In this document: in pieces, positions 1 to 6,904 of the stretch
How positions within the stretch are numbered: the stretch's first letter is position 1
Layout of the letters: each line of letters opens with the position of its first letter
Source: SZUA-430 sp964547645
Lineage (GTDB): Bacteria; Pseudomonadota; Alphaproteobacteria; Micropepsales; Micropepsaceae
Direction of reading: 5' to 3'
NCBI GenBank assembly: GCA_964547645.1
Contig: CAZJOM010000114.1
Location: 1-10,076 of the forward strand
Length of the DNA: 10,076 nucleotides
The notes under the pieces: generated by a model
Seen by the model: only the letters and a program-made list of their open reading frames with translations
Told to the model about the DNA's origin: nothing
Database searches by the model: none
Position numbers and translations under genes: made by a program

Positions 1-152
1 TGCTGCGAGCGACGTTGCGCCGTGACGACCACCTTTTCGACTTTGCCGCTGTCGGCGGCGGGTGCTGGTGGTGTGGCGGGTTGTGCGAACGTGGCGCTCG
101 AGAGCGCTGTCGACGCGAGTAGACACACGACGAGTGTCGGTTGGATTTTCAT
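1..152 (-). CDS. TonB-dependent outer-membrane receptor, N-terminal fragment (cut by window edge)
   Basis: Reading leftward from ATG at 152-150, 50 codons are visible before the window ends. Residues 1-23 look like a Sec signal peptide: basic start (MK), hydrophobic core LVVCLLASTALSSA, and probable cleavage after TFA at residue 23. An Ala/Pro-rich linker follows (about 24-35), then KVEKVVVTAQRRSQ at 37-50, which resembles the TonB box that begins many TonB-dependent receptors of alphaproteobacteria. In this family the rest of the protein is a plug domain and a 22-strand beta barrel, none of it visible here. It would use proton-motive force through TonB-ExbBD to import a ligand across the outer membrane. 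It lies 156 bases downstream of the peptide-transport operon on the same strand, so it may serve the same substrate, but it could have its own promoter. No strong Shine-Dalgarno precedes the start. The family call is fairly firm; the ligand is unknown. Confidence 0.8.
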   Translation of the reverse strand, partial: MKIQPTLVVCLLASTALSSATFAQPATPPAPAADSGKVEKVVVTAQRRSQ

Positions 153-227
153 GGCGGACGCCCCCGGGGGTTACTGGGACTGAATGGAACTGCTCTGCAT
201 TTCAACAATGACACAGTTCGTGATTGC

Positions 228-240
228 AGCCCAGAGGGCT
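228..240. repeat. Short perfect dyad AGCCC-AGA-GGGCT
   Basis: A 5-bp perfect inverted repeat with a 3-base centre sits about 76 bases upstream of the TonB receptor start. It could be an operator or a small RNA hairpin in the receptor leader. No U-run follows it on either strand, so a terminator role is unlikely. An arm this short can arise by chance in GC-rich DNA. Confidence 0.3.
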
Positions 241-255
241 CGCGCGCAAACCTAG

Positions 256-286
256 AAAAAATCTATCTCACATACGAAGCGCGAGA
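256..286 (-). terminator. Possible weak rho-independent terminator after the operon
   Basis: On the minus strand, positions 286-280 can pair with 272-266 (7 bp including two G-U pairs) around a 7-base loop. Four bases then precede a run of six T at 261-256. It begins 23 bases past the SDR stop codon, where an operon terminator is expected. The stem is short, contains G-U pairs and is separated from the T-run, so it is at best a partial terminator that could let some transcription through to the TonB receptor gene. Confidence 0.35.
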
Positions 287-308
287 AATTCGGGGACGCC
301 TCAAAGTG

Positions 309-1058
309 CTAGATGCAGCGGCCGCCGTCGACCTCAAGCGCCACGCCGGTGATCATGCTCGCCTCATCCGAGCAGAGAAAACATGCCGTATTTCCAATGT
401 CTTGCGGGGTTGAGAAACGCCCCAAGGGAATTGTCGCCAGAAACTTCGCACGCATCTCCGGTGTGTCCTCCCCCATGAAAGTCTTGAGTAATGGCGTTTC
501 GCCTGCGACGGGATTTATTGCGTTCACCCGAATTTTTGCGTGTGCAAGCTCTACCGCCATCGCGCGAGTTGCTGTGATCATCCACCCCTTCGACGCGTTG
601 TACCACGTGAGCCGCGGACGCGGACTGACGCCACCTGTGGACGCAACGTTCAATATTACGCCGCCGCCTGCGACCTTCATCAATGGCACGATGTGGCGCG
701 CGGTCAGGTAAACGGACTTTGCATTGATCGCGAACAGACGATCGAACTCTTCCTCGCTCAGATCTTCCAATGCTTGCGGCATGTGGCCAACGCCGGCGTT
801 GTTCACCAGGACGTCGATGCGGCCGAATGCTTCTTGTGCCTTCGCGATCATTGCGGCCACGCTGGTATCCGACGACACGTCCGCGGCAATCGCTACGACG
901 CCGAGTTCCCGCGCCAGCGCGTCGGCGGCCTGCGCGTTGAGGTCGACGACGGCGACTCGTGCGCCTTCGGCGACGAATTTTCTGACGATGCCCGCGCCGA
1001 AGCCGGAGGCGCCGCCGGTCACGATCGCGGTCTTGTTCTGCAAACGCATGGGTTTCAT
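309..1058 (-). CDS. Short-chain dehydrogenase/reductase (classical SDR)
   Basis: This 249-residue NAD(P)-dependent oxidoreductase has the typical length for classical SDRs. The Rossmann cofactor motif TGGASGFG is at 14-21. Asp39 closes the second beta strand, which in this family favours NAD over NADP. NNAG is at 86-89, structural Asn112 follows, and the catalytic residues are Ser140, Tyr153 and Lys157 (YNASK). The C-terminus LEVDGGRCI matches the usual VDGG ending. Expected chemistry is reversible alcohol/ketone or alcohol/aldehyde oxidation in the cytosol; the substrate cannot be told from sequence. The ATG at 1058 overlaps the stop of the aldehyde dehydrogenase gene as ATGA, implying coupled translation. 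A second ATG three codons in (Met4) is a possible start, but the overlap favours the first. As last gene of the operon beside an aldehyde dehydrogenase, it probably supplies or recycles that enzyme's substrate, which is an inference. FabG-type reductase is a less likely alternative. Confidence 0.93.
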   Translation of the reverse strand: MKPMRLQNKTAIVTGGASGFGAGIVRKFVAEGARVAVVDLNAQAADALARELGVVAIAADVSSDTSVAAMIAKAQEAFGRIDVLVNNAGVGHMPQALEDLSEEEFDRLFAINAKSVYLTARHIVPLMKVAGGGVILNVASTGGVSPRPRLTWYNASKGWMITATRAMAVELAHAKIRVNAINPVAGETPLLKTFMGEDTPEMRAKFLATIPLGRFSTPQDIGNTACFLCSDEASMITGVALEVDGGRCI

Positions 1059-2500
1059 CCGTGATAGGCGGCAACGGTTTTGACGGTGGAGAAGCCGTAG
1101 AGTGCTTCAAAGCCCTTCTCGCGCCCATGGCCGGAACGGCCGAAGCCGCCGAAGGGAAGTTCCACGCCGCCGCCGGCGCCGTAGTTGTTGACGAAGATTT
1201 GTCCGGCGCGGATCGATTTGGCGAGGCGCATCTGGCGTGCGCCGTCTGCGGTCCACACACCGGTGACGAGGCCATAGGGCGTTCCGTTGGCGATGGTGAG
1301 CGCCTGTTCCTCTGTGTCGAACGGGATGACGACCTGCACGGGGCCGAAGACTTCGTCCTGCGCTAATGCGTGTGCCGGATCGACGCCCGCGATGAGAGCG
1401 GGGGCGAGATAGTGTCCCTGCTTTGGCGCATCGGGCGCGATGGTCCCGCGGGCGACGATGTTGAGGCGTTCGCGCTCGGCGCGGTCAAGGAAGCCTTGGA
1501 CCACGGCTTTCTGGCGGGCGGAGATCAGCGGGCCGACGTCGAGGTCACGGTTGGCCGGGCCTACGGTGAGCGCGCGATAGCGGTCGGCCATGCGCGCGAC
1601 GACGCTCTCGTAGATTGGGCGCTGCACGAGGATGCGCGAGGCGGCGGAGCAGGTTTGGCCTGCGTTCTGGATTCCAGCATTGATGAGGAATGGAAGGGCG
1701 CGGTCGATGTCGGCGTCCACGAATACAATCTGGGGTGACTTACCGCCGAGTTCGAGCGTTACGGGTGCAGCGTGTTTCGCGGCTGCGGTTTGCACGAGAG
1801 TGCCGACTGAGAAGGAGCCGGTGAAGGAGAGATGATCTACGCCGGGATGTTCGGCGAGCGCGGCGCCTGCTTCTTCGCCGAGACCGGGGACGATGTTGAT
1901 GGCGCCGGGTGGAAAGCCTGCTTGCTCGGCGAGACGAACGAAGGCGAGTGCGGTCAGTGACGCTTCTTCGGCTGGTTTCAGCACCGTCGCGTTGCCCATG
2001 GCGAGTGCGGCGCTGAGCGAGCGTCCGATGATCTGCATCGGGTAGTTCCACGGGATAATGTGGCCTGTGACGCCGTGCGGCACCCGAAGCGTGTAGACGG
2101 TGTAGCCCTCGAGGTAAGGAATTGTCTGGCCATGCACCTTGTCTGCCGCACCTGCGTAGAACTCGCAGTAGCGTGCGAGAGCGAGTGCGTCGGTGCGGGC
2201 TTGGCGCACGGGTTTGCCGACGTCTTGGGTTTCGAGGCGGGTGAGCTCGTCGGTGTTCGCCGTTATCAATTCGCCCAGTTTCGCCAGCAGTCGACCGCGG
2301 TCCGCGGCGGGCATGCGGCCCCAGGCGCCGTCTTGCGCAGTGCGCGCGGCGGCGACCGCATCGGCGATGTCGCTTGCCGTACCGCGTGCGATTTGGCCGA
2401 TCGTTTCGCCGGTTGACGGGTTTTCAATCGGGAGCGTTGCGGTGGCACGCCGCCAGGTGCCGCCAATGAAGAGTTCGTCCGTGCGCGGAAGGATGGTCAT
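1055..2500 (-). CDS. NAD(P)-dependent aldehyde dehydrogenase
   Basis: This 481-residue protein is full length for the ALDH superfamily, which oxidises aldehydes to carboxylates in the cytosol. Visible family residues are the PWNYP motif with Asn152 (oxyanion), Lys175 in VLKPAE (cofactor), and FTGS at 226-229. Glu250 in LELGGKSP is the general base, Cys284 in GQTCSA is the nucleophile, and Glu383 lies in DEVFGP. The PWNYP and GQTCSA style resembles the betaine-aldehyde, aminoaldehyde and gamma-glutamyl-aminobutyraldehyde branch, but I cannot fix the substrate. Its ATG at 2500 overlaps the ABC ATPase stop by four bases (ATGA), and its own stop overlaps the SDR start the same way. It is therefore embedded in the transporter operon rather than merely adjacent. 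This suggests the imported compound, or a product of its hydrolysis, yields an aldehyde. Confidence 0.95.
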   Translation of the reverse strand: MTILPRTDELFIGGTWRRATATLPIENPSTGETIGQIARGTASDIADAVAAARTAQDGAWGRMPAADRGRLLAKLGELITANTDELTRLETQDVGKPVRQARTDALALARYCEFYAGAADKVHGQTIPYLEGYTVYTLRVPHGVTGHIIPWNYPMQIIGRSLSAALAMGNATVLKPAEEASLTALAFVRLAEQAGFPPGAINIVPGLGEEAGAALAEHPGVDHLSFTGSFSVGTLVQTAAAKHAAPVTLELGGKSPQIVFVDADIDRALPFLINAGIQNAGQTCSAASRILVQRPIYESVVARMADRYRALTVGPANRDLDVGPLISARQKAVVQGFLDRAERERLNIVARGTIAPDAPKQGHYLAPALIAGVDPAHALAQDEVFGPVQVVIPFDTEEQALTIANGTPYGLVTGVWTADGARQMRLAKSIRAGQIFVNNYGAGGGVELPFGGFGRSGHGREKGFEALYGFSTVKTVAAYHG

Positions 2501-3921
2501 GGCGTGGCCTTTACCTCGCGTGCGCGGAGGGCGCCTTCGAGGTTGGGTGATGCTTCGATGAGAGCCGTAGTGTACGGATGTTTGGGTTTGTCGAACACTT
2601 GGCTGACCGGTCCTCCCTCAACGACCTTGCCGTTTTGCATGACGAGTACACGATCCGCCAACGCGCGCACGACGGATAGGTCGTGCGTGATGAAGAGGTA
2701 GGCGAGGCCCAAGCGGTCTGACAGGTCGCGCAAGAGGTCGATGATCTGGGTGCGGATGGTGACGTCAAGCGCGGAGACCGCTTCGTCGAGCACGATGACC
2801 TTTGGTTCCAGGATCAAGGCGCGAGCGATGGCGATACGTTGCCGTTGGCCGCCGGAGAATTCATGCGGGTACTTGTCGGCGTCGGCGGGTTTGAGGCCGA
2901 CGCGCTGTAGCATCTCTTCGACACGCTTGCGGCGGTCTTTGCGCAACGGGCGCTCCAGAAGGTGCAGCGGCTCGGCGATGATGCGTTCGACGCGATGGCG
3001 TGGGTTCAGGCTGCCGTAAGGGTCTTGAAAGACGACTTGGATGCGCTGGCGGATGGCGCGAAGCTGAGCGCCGCGTGCGTTCGTGATGTCGTCGCCGCCG
3101 ATGGTGACGCGGCCGCTGGCGATGGGCTGCACGCCAAGCAGTGCGCGGGCGAACGTCGACTTACCGGAGCCGGACTCGCCGACGATGCCGACGATTTCGC
3201 CCGGTGCGACGGCGACGGAGATGCCATCGACGGCGCGTGTAGTCTTGCTGCCGGCGAAGATGCCGCCCCGGTGATAGGCGACGCTGACGTCTTTTGCTTC
3301 CGCGATTGGGGCGGCGGTGAGTGCGGGGCGGGTTGGACGTGGCGGTAGGGTCGCGGCGGTGCGNNNNNNNNNNNNNNNNNNNNNNNNNNNNNNNNNNNNN
3401 NNNNNNNNNNNNNNNNNNNNNNNNNNNNNNNNNNNNNNNNNNNNNNNNNNNNNNNNNNNNNNNTGGCCGCCGGAGAGTTGGTGCGGGTAGCGGTCGAGAG
3501 GGACGTGGGTTGGGCTGAGGCCGACCTTCGCGAGTTGCTCCTCGGCGGCGCTCATCGCCTCGCTGGCGCGGGCGCCGCGGTGGTGGGCGAACATCTCCGC
3601 GACCTGCGCGCCGATCGTTTGTACGGGATTGAGCGCGGTCATCGGCTCTTGGAAGACCATGCCTATGCGGTTACCGCGGACGGCGCACATGTCGCGCTCG
3701 GACTTGGCGGTGAGGTCCTCGCCATCGAGCAAGATGCGGCCGGTCATGCGGGCTCCGTTCGGTAGTAGGCGCATCGCAGACAGCAGGGTCATCGACTTGC
3801 CGGAACCGGACTCGCCGACGATGCCCAAGATTTCGCCGGGGGTGACGGTCAGCGAAACAGACTTCAGGATTTGCGTCGTGCCGATGGATAGGTTCAGGCT
3901 TTGGATGTCGAGGAGCGGCAT
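2497..3921 (-). CDS. Fused two-domain peptide ABC transporter ATP-binding protein (DppD-DppF/YejF/GsiA type), interrupted by assembly gap
   Basis: One polypeptide carries both ATPase domains of a peptide importer. In the first domain, Walker A GESGSGKS is at 36-43, the Q-loop at Gln91 (FQEPM), and signature LSGG at 149-152; then sequence is lost to 100 N. After the gap come a linker and a second complete domain: Walker A GESGSGKST, Q-loop FQDP, signature FSGGQRQR, Walker B VIVLDEAVSALD and switch ITHDL. In the second domain about 105 residues follow SGG, so the first domain's missing Walker B, D-loop, switch and tail need roughly 300 bases or more. The gap is therefore probably larger than 100, and the real protein about 540-560 residues. 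Both flanks share one frame if the gap is 100 bases. The start at 3921 lies 3 bases after the DppC-type permease stop. The ATPase powers the membrane complex from the cytosolic side. Confidence 0.93.
   Translation of the reverse strand: MPLLDIQSLNLSIGTTQILKSVSLTVTPGEILGIVGESGSGKSMTLLSAMRLLPNGARMTGRILLDGEDLTAKSERDMCAVRGNRIGMVFQEPMTALNPVQTIGAQVAEMFAHHRGARASEAMSAAEEQLAKVGLSPTHVPLDRYPHQLSGGXXXXXXXXXXXXXXXXXXXXXXXXXXXXXXXXXXRTAATLPPRPTRPALTAAPIAEAKDVSVAYHRGGIFAGSKTTRAVDGISVAVAPGEIVGIVGESGSGKSTFARALLGVQPIASGRVTIGGDDITNARGAQLRAIRQRIQVVFQDPYGSLNPRHRVERIIAEPLHLLERPLRKDRRKRVEEMLQRVGLKPADADKYPHEFSGGQRQRIAIARALILEPKVIVLDEAVSALDVTIRTQIIDLLRDLSDRLGLAYLFITHDLSVVRALADRVLVMQNGKVVEGGPVSQVFDKPKHPYTTALIEASPNLEGALRAREVKATP
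3364..3463. other. Assembly gap (100 N) inside the ABC ATPase gene
   Basis: Exactly 100 N, the usual placeholder for a gap of unknown size. It begins, in gene direction, right after the first ATPase domain's LSGG signature. The right flank starts with TGGCCGCCGGAGA, which also occurs in the second ATPase domain near 2856-2868, so internal similarity between the two domains may have contributed to the assembly break. Confidence 0.95.
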
Positions 3922-3924
3922 CGG

Positions 3925-4743
3925 TCAGCGCTCGACTCTGGATTTGGGGTCGAGCATGTCGCGTAAGCCGTCGCCGAGCAGGTTGAGACCCAGCACGGTG
4001 ATGACGATGGCGATGCCGGGGAAGAGCGCCAGCCACGGCGCGAGCGCGTAGTAGGTCTGTGACTCGGCCAGCATGCGGCCCCAGCTTGGGTCCGGTGGCT
4101 GGGTGCCGAGGCCGATATAGGAGAGTGCCGCTTCGGCCAAGATGCCGAGCGCGAATTGGATTGTGCCTTGCACGATGAGCAGGTTCGCGATGTTGGGCAG
4201 GATGTGCTCCCGCGAAATGGCGAACGACCCCTTGCCGGCGATGCGGGCAGCGAGGACAAAGTCGCGGCTCCAAAGCGAAAGTGACGAGCCGCGCGTAAGC
4301 CTGGCGAAGACCGGGATGTTGAAGATGCCGATGGCGAGAATGGCGTTGAGCGCGCTTGGACCCGCGACGGCGGTGATCAGGATCGCGAGCAACAGGGCGG
4401 GGAACGCGAAGACGAGGTCGTTCGCGCGCATGATGACTTCGTCAAGCCAGCCGCCGCGCGCTGCGCTCCAAAGACCCAGCGGGACGCCGATCAGGATGCC
4501 GACAGCCACGGCGACGATGGCGACCGCGATCGAGTTGCGCGCGCCTTGGAGGATCATCGAGAAGACGTCGCGGCCGAAGTGGTCGGTACCGAACCAGTTG
4601 AGCGCCGAGGGCTGGAGCAGGCGTTGCTCGACGATGATGAGTGTTGGGTCGTAAGGCGTCCACACGAACGATAGTGCGGCCGCGGTGGCAACGAGTGCCG
4701 TGAGGGCGGCGCCGACGATCAGGCTGAGCGGGAGCGTTCTCAT
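3925..4743 (-). CDS. Peptide ABC transporter permease, DppC/OppC type
   Basis: This 272-residue inner-membrane permease of the binding-protein-dependent transport family forms the translocation pore with its DppB-type partner. The hydrophobic segment at about 7-28 is the usual first helix. The DppC-family landmark FGTDHFGRDVFS lies at 51-62, and further membrane segments fall at about 70-94, 108-128, 131-147 and 235-257. The cytoplasmic coupling (EAA) loop is around 161-185 (DFVLAARIAGKG...), followed by the LSYIGLGTQPPDPSWG stretch at 208-222 typical of the subfamily. Length is slightly short of the common 280-300. Its ATG overlaps the DppB-type stop as ATGA, and its stop lies 3 bases before the ATPase start. 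Family assignment is firm; substrate specificity rests with the binding protein. Confidence 0.94.
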   Translation of the reverse strand: MRTLPLSLIVGAALTALVATAAALSFVWTPYDPTLIIVEQRLLQPSALNWFGTDHFGRDVFSMILQGARNSIAVAIVAVAVGILIGVPLGLWSAARGGWLDEVIMRANDLVFAFPALLLAILITAVAGPSALNAILAIGIFNIPVFARLTRGSSLSLWSRDFVLAARIAGKGSFAISREHILPNIANLLIVQGTIQFALGILAEAALSYIGLGTQPPDPSWGRMLAESQTYYALAPWLALFPGIAIVITVLGLNLLGDGLRDMLDPKSRVER

Positions 4744-5690
4744 GCGCGCGAGGTCCTGACGCGCGGATCGGCGATCATGTAGGCGATTTCGACCAAGAAT
4801 GTGACCGCGACCGCGGCAGCGACGAGCACGATGACGACGCCTTGAACCACGATCAGATCGCGCTGCGTGATCGCTTGCAGGACCAGGCGGCCGAGGCCGG
4901 GGAGATAGAAGACGTTCTCGACGATGATGCCGCCGGCGAGCAGGAAGGTGAACTGGAGGCCCAGGATCGTCAGAACCGGGATCAGCGCGTTACGCAACGC
5001 GTGGCGGCGTAGGGCTTGGCCTTCGCTCAAGCCCTTTGCACGTGCGGTGCGGACGAAGTCTTCGCTCAGCGTTTCGATCAGGGACGAGCGTGTGACACGA
5101 GTCAGGATGGCGGCTTGGGGCAGGGCGAGCGCGATGGCGGGGAGAATGAGCGCTTGCAGTGCGGGGCCCGCGCCTTCGTCCCAACCGGGGAAACCGCCGG
5201 CAGAAAACCAGTGCAGTGTCGTGGCGAAGAAGAAGACGAGAAGGATCGCAAACCAGAAGTTCGGAATGGCTATGCCGAGCTGCGTCGCGCTGACGACGGC
5301 GGTGTCGGCTAGGCGGCCGCGGCGGGAGGCGGCGAAGATGCCGAGCGGCAGCGCGATGACAAGCGAGAGCGCGGTTGCCATCATCGTGAGCGGCAGGCTG
5401 ACGCTTAGGCGTTCGCCGATCAGCTCGGTGACGGGGACACGGTAGGTGTAGCTGGTGCCAAGATCGCCTTGGACCAGATTGCCGAGCCAGGCGACGTAGC
5501 GCTGCCAAGCCGGTTGGTCGAGGCCGAGTTCGCTACGGAGTTGGGCGAGTGCGTCCGGGTCTGCGTTCAGGCCCATCATGTAGGAGGCGGGATCGCCAGG
5601 GACGATATTGAGCACGACGAAGACGACGACTGTCGCCACGAGTAGCGTTAGCGCGAGGGCAATGAAGCGCTGAGCGAGGTAGCCGGCCAT
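4740..5690 (-). CDS. Peptide ABC transporter permease, DppB/OppB type
   Basis: This is a 316-residue inner-membrane permease. The start chosen is the ATG at 5690-5688 (MAGYLAQRF), because it overlaps the binding-protein stop in TGATG and gives the usual DppB N-terminus with an immediate first helix (about 8-30). The frame stays open to an ATG at 5750, but those 20 extra codons lie inside the binding-protein gene and encode a hydrophilic, non-family sequence. Landmarks are IVPGDPA at 29-35, LGLDQP at 55-60, GDLGTSY at 75-81, and the coupling loop DFVRTARAKGLSEGQALRRHALRNALIP at about 211-238. The ending VEIAYMIADPRVR is typical. Further membrane segments lie at about 100-120, 134-158, 178-198, 237-258 and 282-305. 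A GGAAG sequence just upstream may serve as ribosome-binding site. It pairs with the DppC-type permease encoded next. Confidence 0.95.
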   Translation of the reverse strand: MAGYLAQRFIALALTLLVATVVVFVVLNIVPGDPASYMMGLNADPDALAQLRSELGLDQPAWQRYVAWLGNLVQGDLGTSYTYRVPVTELIGERLSVSLPLTMMATALSLVIALPLGIFAASRRGRLADTAVVSATQLGIAIPNFWFAILLVFFFATTLHWFSAGGFPGWDEGAGPALQALILPAIALALPQAAILTRVTRSSLIETLSEDFVRTARAKGLSEGQALRRHALRNALIPVLTILGLQFTFLLAGGIIVENVFYLPGLGRLVLQAITQRDLIVVQGVVIVLVAAAVAVTFLVEIAYMIADPRVRTSRA

Positions 5691-6904
5691 CACTTCCGCT
5701 CCCACTGCGCAGCGGTCATGTCGTTGGCCTGAACGGGCGAGTTCTTCCACTGACCGACCAGGCGTTTGTTCCAGACGGCGATCTTGGGCAGTTGGAACAT
5801 GAAGCCGTTGACGGCGTCGTCGGCGAGCATGCGCTGTGCGTCTTGCAGGATGCGCGTGCGCTGTTCGTCGGTGGCGGCGAGGTCGAGTGCCTTCATCAGC
5901 GCTTTGAACTCGGGCTTGGCGTAGTGGAAGTAGTACTCGTCGCGGGCGTAGATGCCGATGTCGTTNNNNNNNNNNNNNNNNNNNNNNNNNNNNNNNNNNN
6001 NNNNNNNNNNNNNNNNNNNNNNNNNNNNNNNNNNNNNNNNNNNNNNNNNNNNNNNNNNNNNNNNNATGCGGATGTCGTTGAGCGGCGGCCTCGTGTTGTT
6101 CATGGCGAGAATAGTTTCGCCCTCGGTCGTGCCGATGGCGATTTCGAAGCGCGGGTCTTCTTTGATTTGGGGCAGCAGTTCGGGCGCCGGAAAGTTCGGG
6201 AAACTGTCGACGTCGCCTGCGAGCAGAGCGGCGTAGGCGGCGGAGGGGTCGGGGATGATGAGGAAAACAAGCCTGTCGAGTTTCGCCGCGGCGCCCCAGT
6301 AGGCATCGTTGCGGGTGAGCTCGATCTGCGTACCCTTGAGCCAGCGCGAGAACTTGAACGGCCCGGTGCCGATCGGTTTCGAGGCATTCTTGGCGGCCGT
6401 TTCAGGGGCAACGAACACGGCATCGCCCGAGCCCATGTTGAAAAGGAAGTCGCTGACGGGGCGGGAGAGGACGACTTGTAGGGTCGCGGGGTCGATCACT
6501 GTGACGGTTGCGATTGGTTCGAAGAAGCCCTTCTGTGCGTTTGTGGAGTCGGGGCCACGAGCGCGGTCGAGCGAGAATTTTGCGTCGGTCGCGTCGAAGG
6601 TGCTGCCGTCGTGGAAGGTCGCGTTCGTGCGCAGGTGGAACGTGTAGGTCAGGCGGTCGGGCGAGATGTCCCACGAGGCGGCGAGCGCCGGGAGCACCGC
6701 GCCGGTCTCGTCGATACGGGTGAGGCCTTCGAATACGTTCGCGTAGACGACTTCGTCGATGGCCGCTGCGGCGCCTGCGGTTGGGTCTAGGTTCGGCGGC
6801 TCCAGCACGATTCCGATGCGCGCAGCGTTCGTGGGCGCGCGGGGCTGACCGCATCCGGCGACGATCAGGCAGAGCAGAAGGGCGAGCGCACGGGCGAGCG
6901 TCAT
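5690..6904 (-). CDS. Peptide/nickel-type ABC transporter substrate-binding lipoprotein (SBP family 5), interrupted by assembly gap
   Basis: The N-terminus is a lipoprotein signal: hydrophobic segment 3-16 and lipobox VAGC with Cys18. The protein should be lipid-anchored in the periplasm, an unusual but known form of these normally soluble proteins. Family 5 signatures follow: NLDPTAG at 38-44, VYANVFEGLTRID at 53-65, LTYTFHLRTNATFHDG at 85-100, PIGTGPFKF at 177-185, and MNNTRPPLNDIR at 268-279 just before 100 N. After the gap, NDIGIYAR and a normal C-terminal lobe ending in ERK are readable. Counting the placeholder the frame spans 404 residues against about 500-540 usual, so roughly 100-135 residues are probably missing rather than deleted. 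The start overlaps the M20 peptidase stop (ATGA). It would capture peptides or related compounds and deliver them to the DppB/DppC pore. Substrate not identifiable. Confidence 0.93.
   Translation of the reverse strand: MTLARALALLLCLIVAGCGQPRAPTNAARIGIVLEPPNLDPTAGAAAAIDEVVYANVFEGLTRIDETGAVLPALAASWDISPDRLTYTFHLRTNATFHDGSTFDATDAKFSLDRARGPDSTNAQKGFFEPIATVTVIDPATLQVVLSRPVSDFLFNMGSGDAVFVAPETAAKNASKPIGTGPFKFSRWLKGTQIELTRNDAYWGAAAKLDRLVFLIIPDPSAAYAALLAGDVDSFPNFPAPELLPQIKEDPRFEIAIGTTEGETILAMNNTRPPLNDIRXXXXXXXXXXXXXXXXXXXXXXXXXXXXXXXXXXNDIGIYARDEYYFHYAKPEFKALMKALDLAATDEQRTRILQDAQRMLADDAVNGFMFQLPKIAVWNKRLVGQWKNSPVQANDMTAAQWERK
5966..6065. other. Assembly gap (100 N) inside the substrate-binding protein gene
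   Basis: Exactly 100 N. The left flank ends in ATGCCGATGTCGTT and the right flank begins with ATGCGGATGTCGTT, a 14-base direct repeat with one mismatch abutting both edges of the gap. The missing part covers the hinge and much of the second lobe of the binding protein; by family length about 300-400 bases are expected there. Confidence 0.95.

Larger units (their letters stand above)
153..308. other. Intergenic region between SDR gene and TonB receptor
   Basis: This 156-base stretch contains no convincing gene and is visibly more AT-rich than its flanks. It holds a weak terminator-like hairpin just after the SDR gene and a short perfect dyad at 228-240. A spaced inverted repeat is also present, GAACTG at 187-192 and CAGTTC at 214-219. 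I see no good sigma70 promoter for the receptor: TTGAAA-like hexamers occur on the minus strand but lack a matching -10. Confidence 0.6.

Noticed and set aside
141..413. Plus-strand open frame of 90 codons across the left intergenic region
   Set aside because: It begins with TTG, has no ribosome-binding site, and runs antisense into the end of the SDR gene without family resemblance.
364..1275. Long minus-strand open frame of about 300 codons, rich in Arg, across the SDR and ALDH genes
   Set aside because: It is an alternate frame of GC-rich coding DNA; its composition is Arg/Ala-dominated with no recognisable domain, while the overlapped frames have intact catalytic motifs.
3303..3518. Possibility that the two 100-N gaps mark repeats or an inserted mobile element
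   Set aside because: The flanks continue the same protein families on both sides, with no transposase fragments, terminal inverted repeats or target duplications of mobile-element type; ordinary assembly gaps explain them better.
5691..5750. Upstream extension of the DppB-type permease (20 extra codons)
   Set aside because: The added residues are hydrophilic, lie within the binding-protein gene and do not match the family N-terminus; the TGATG junction at 5690 gives a normal start.
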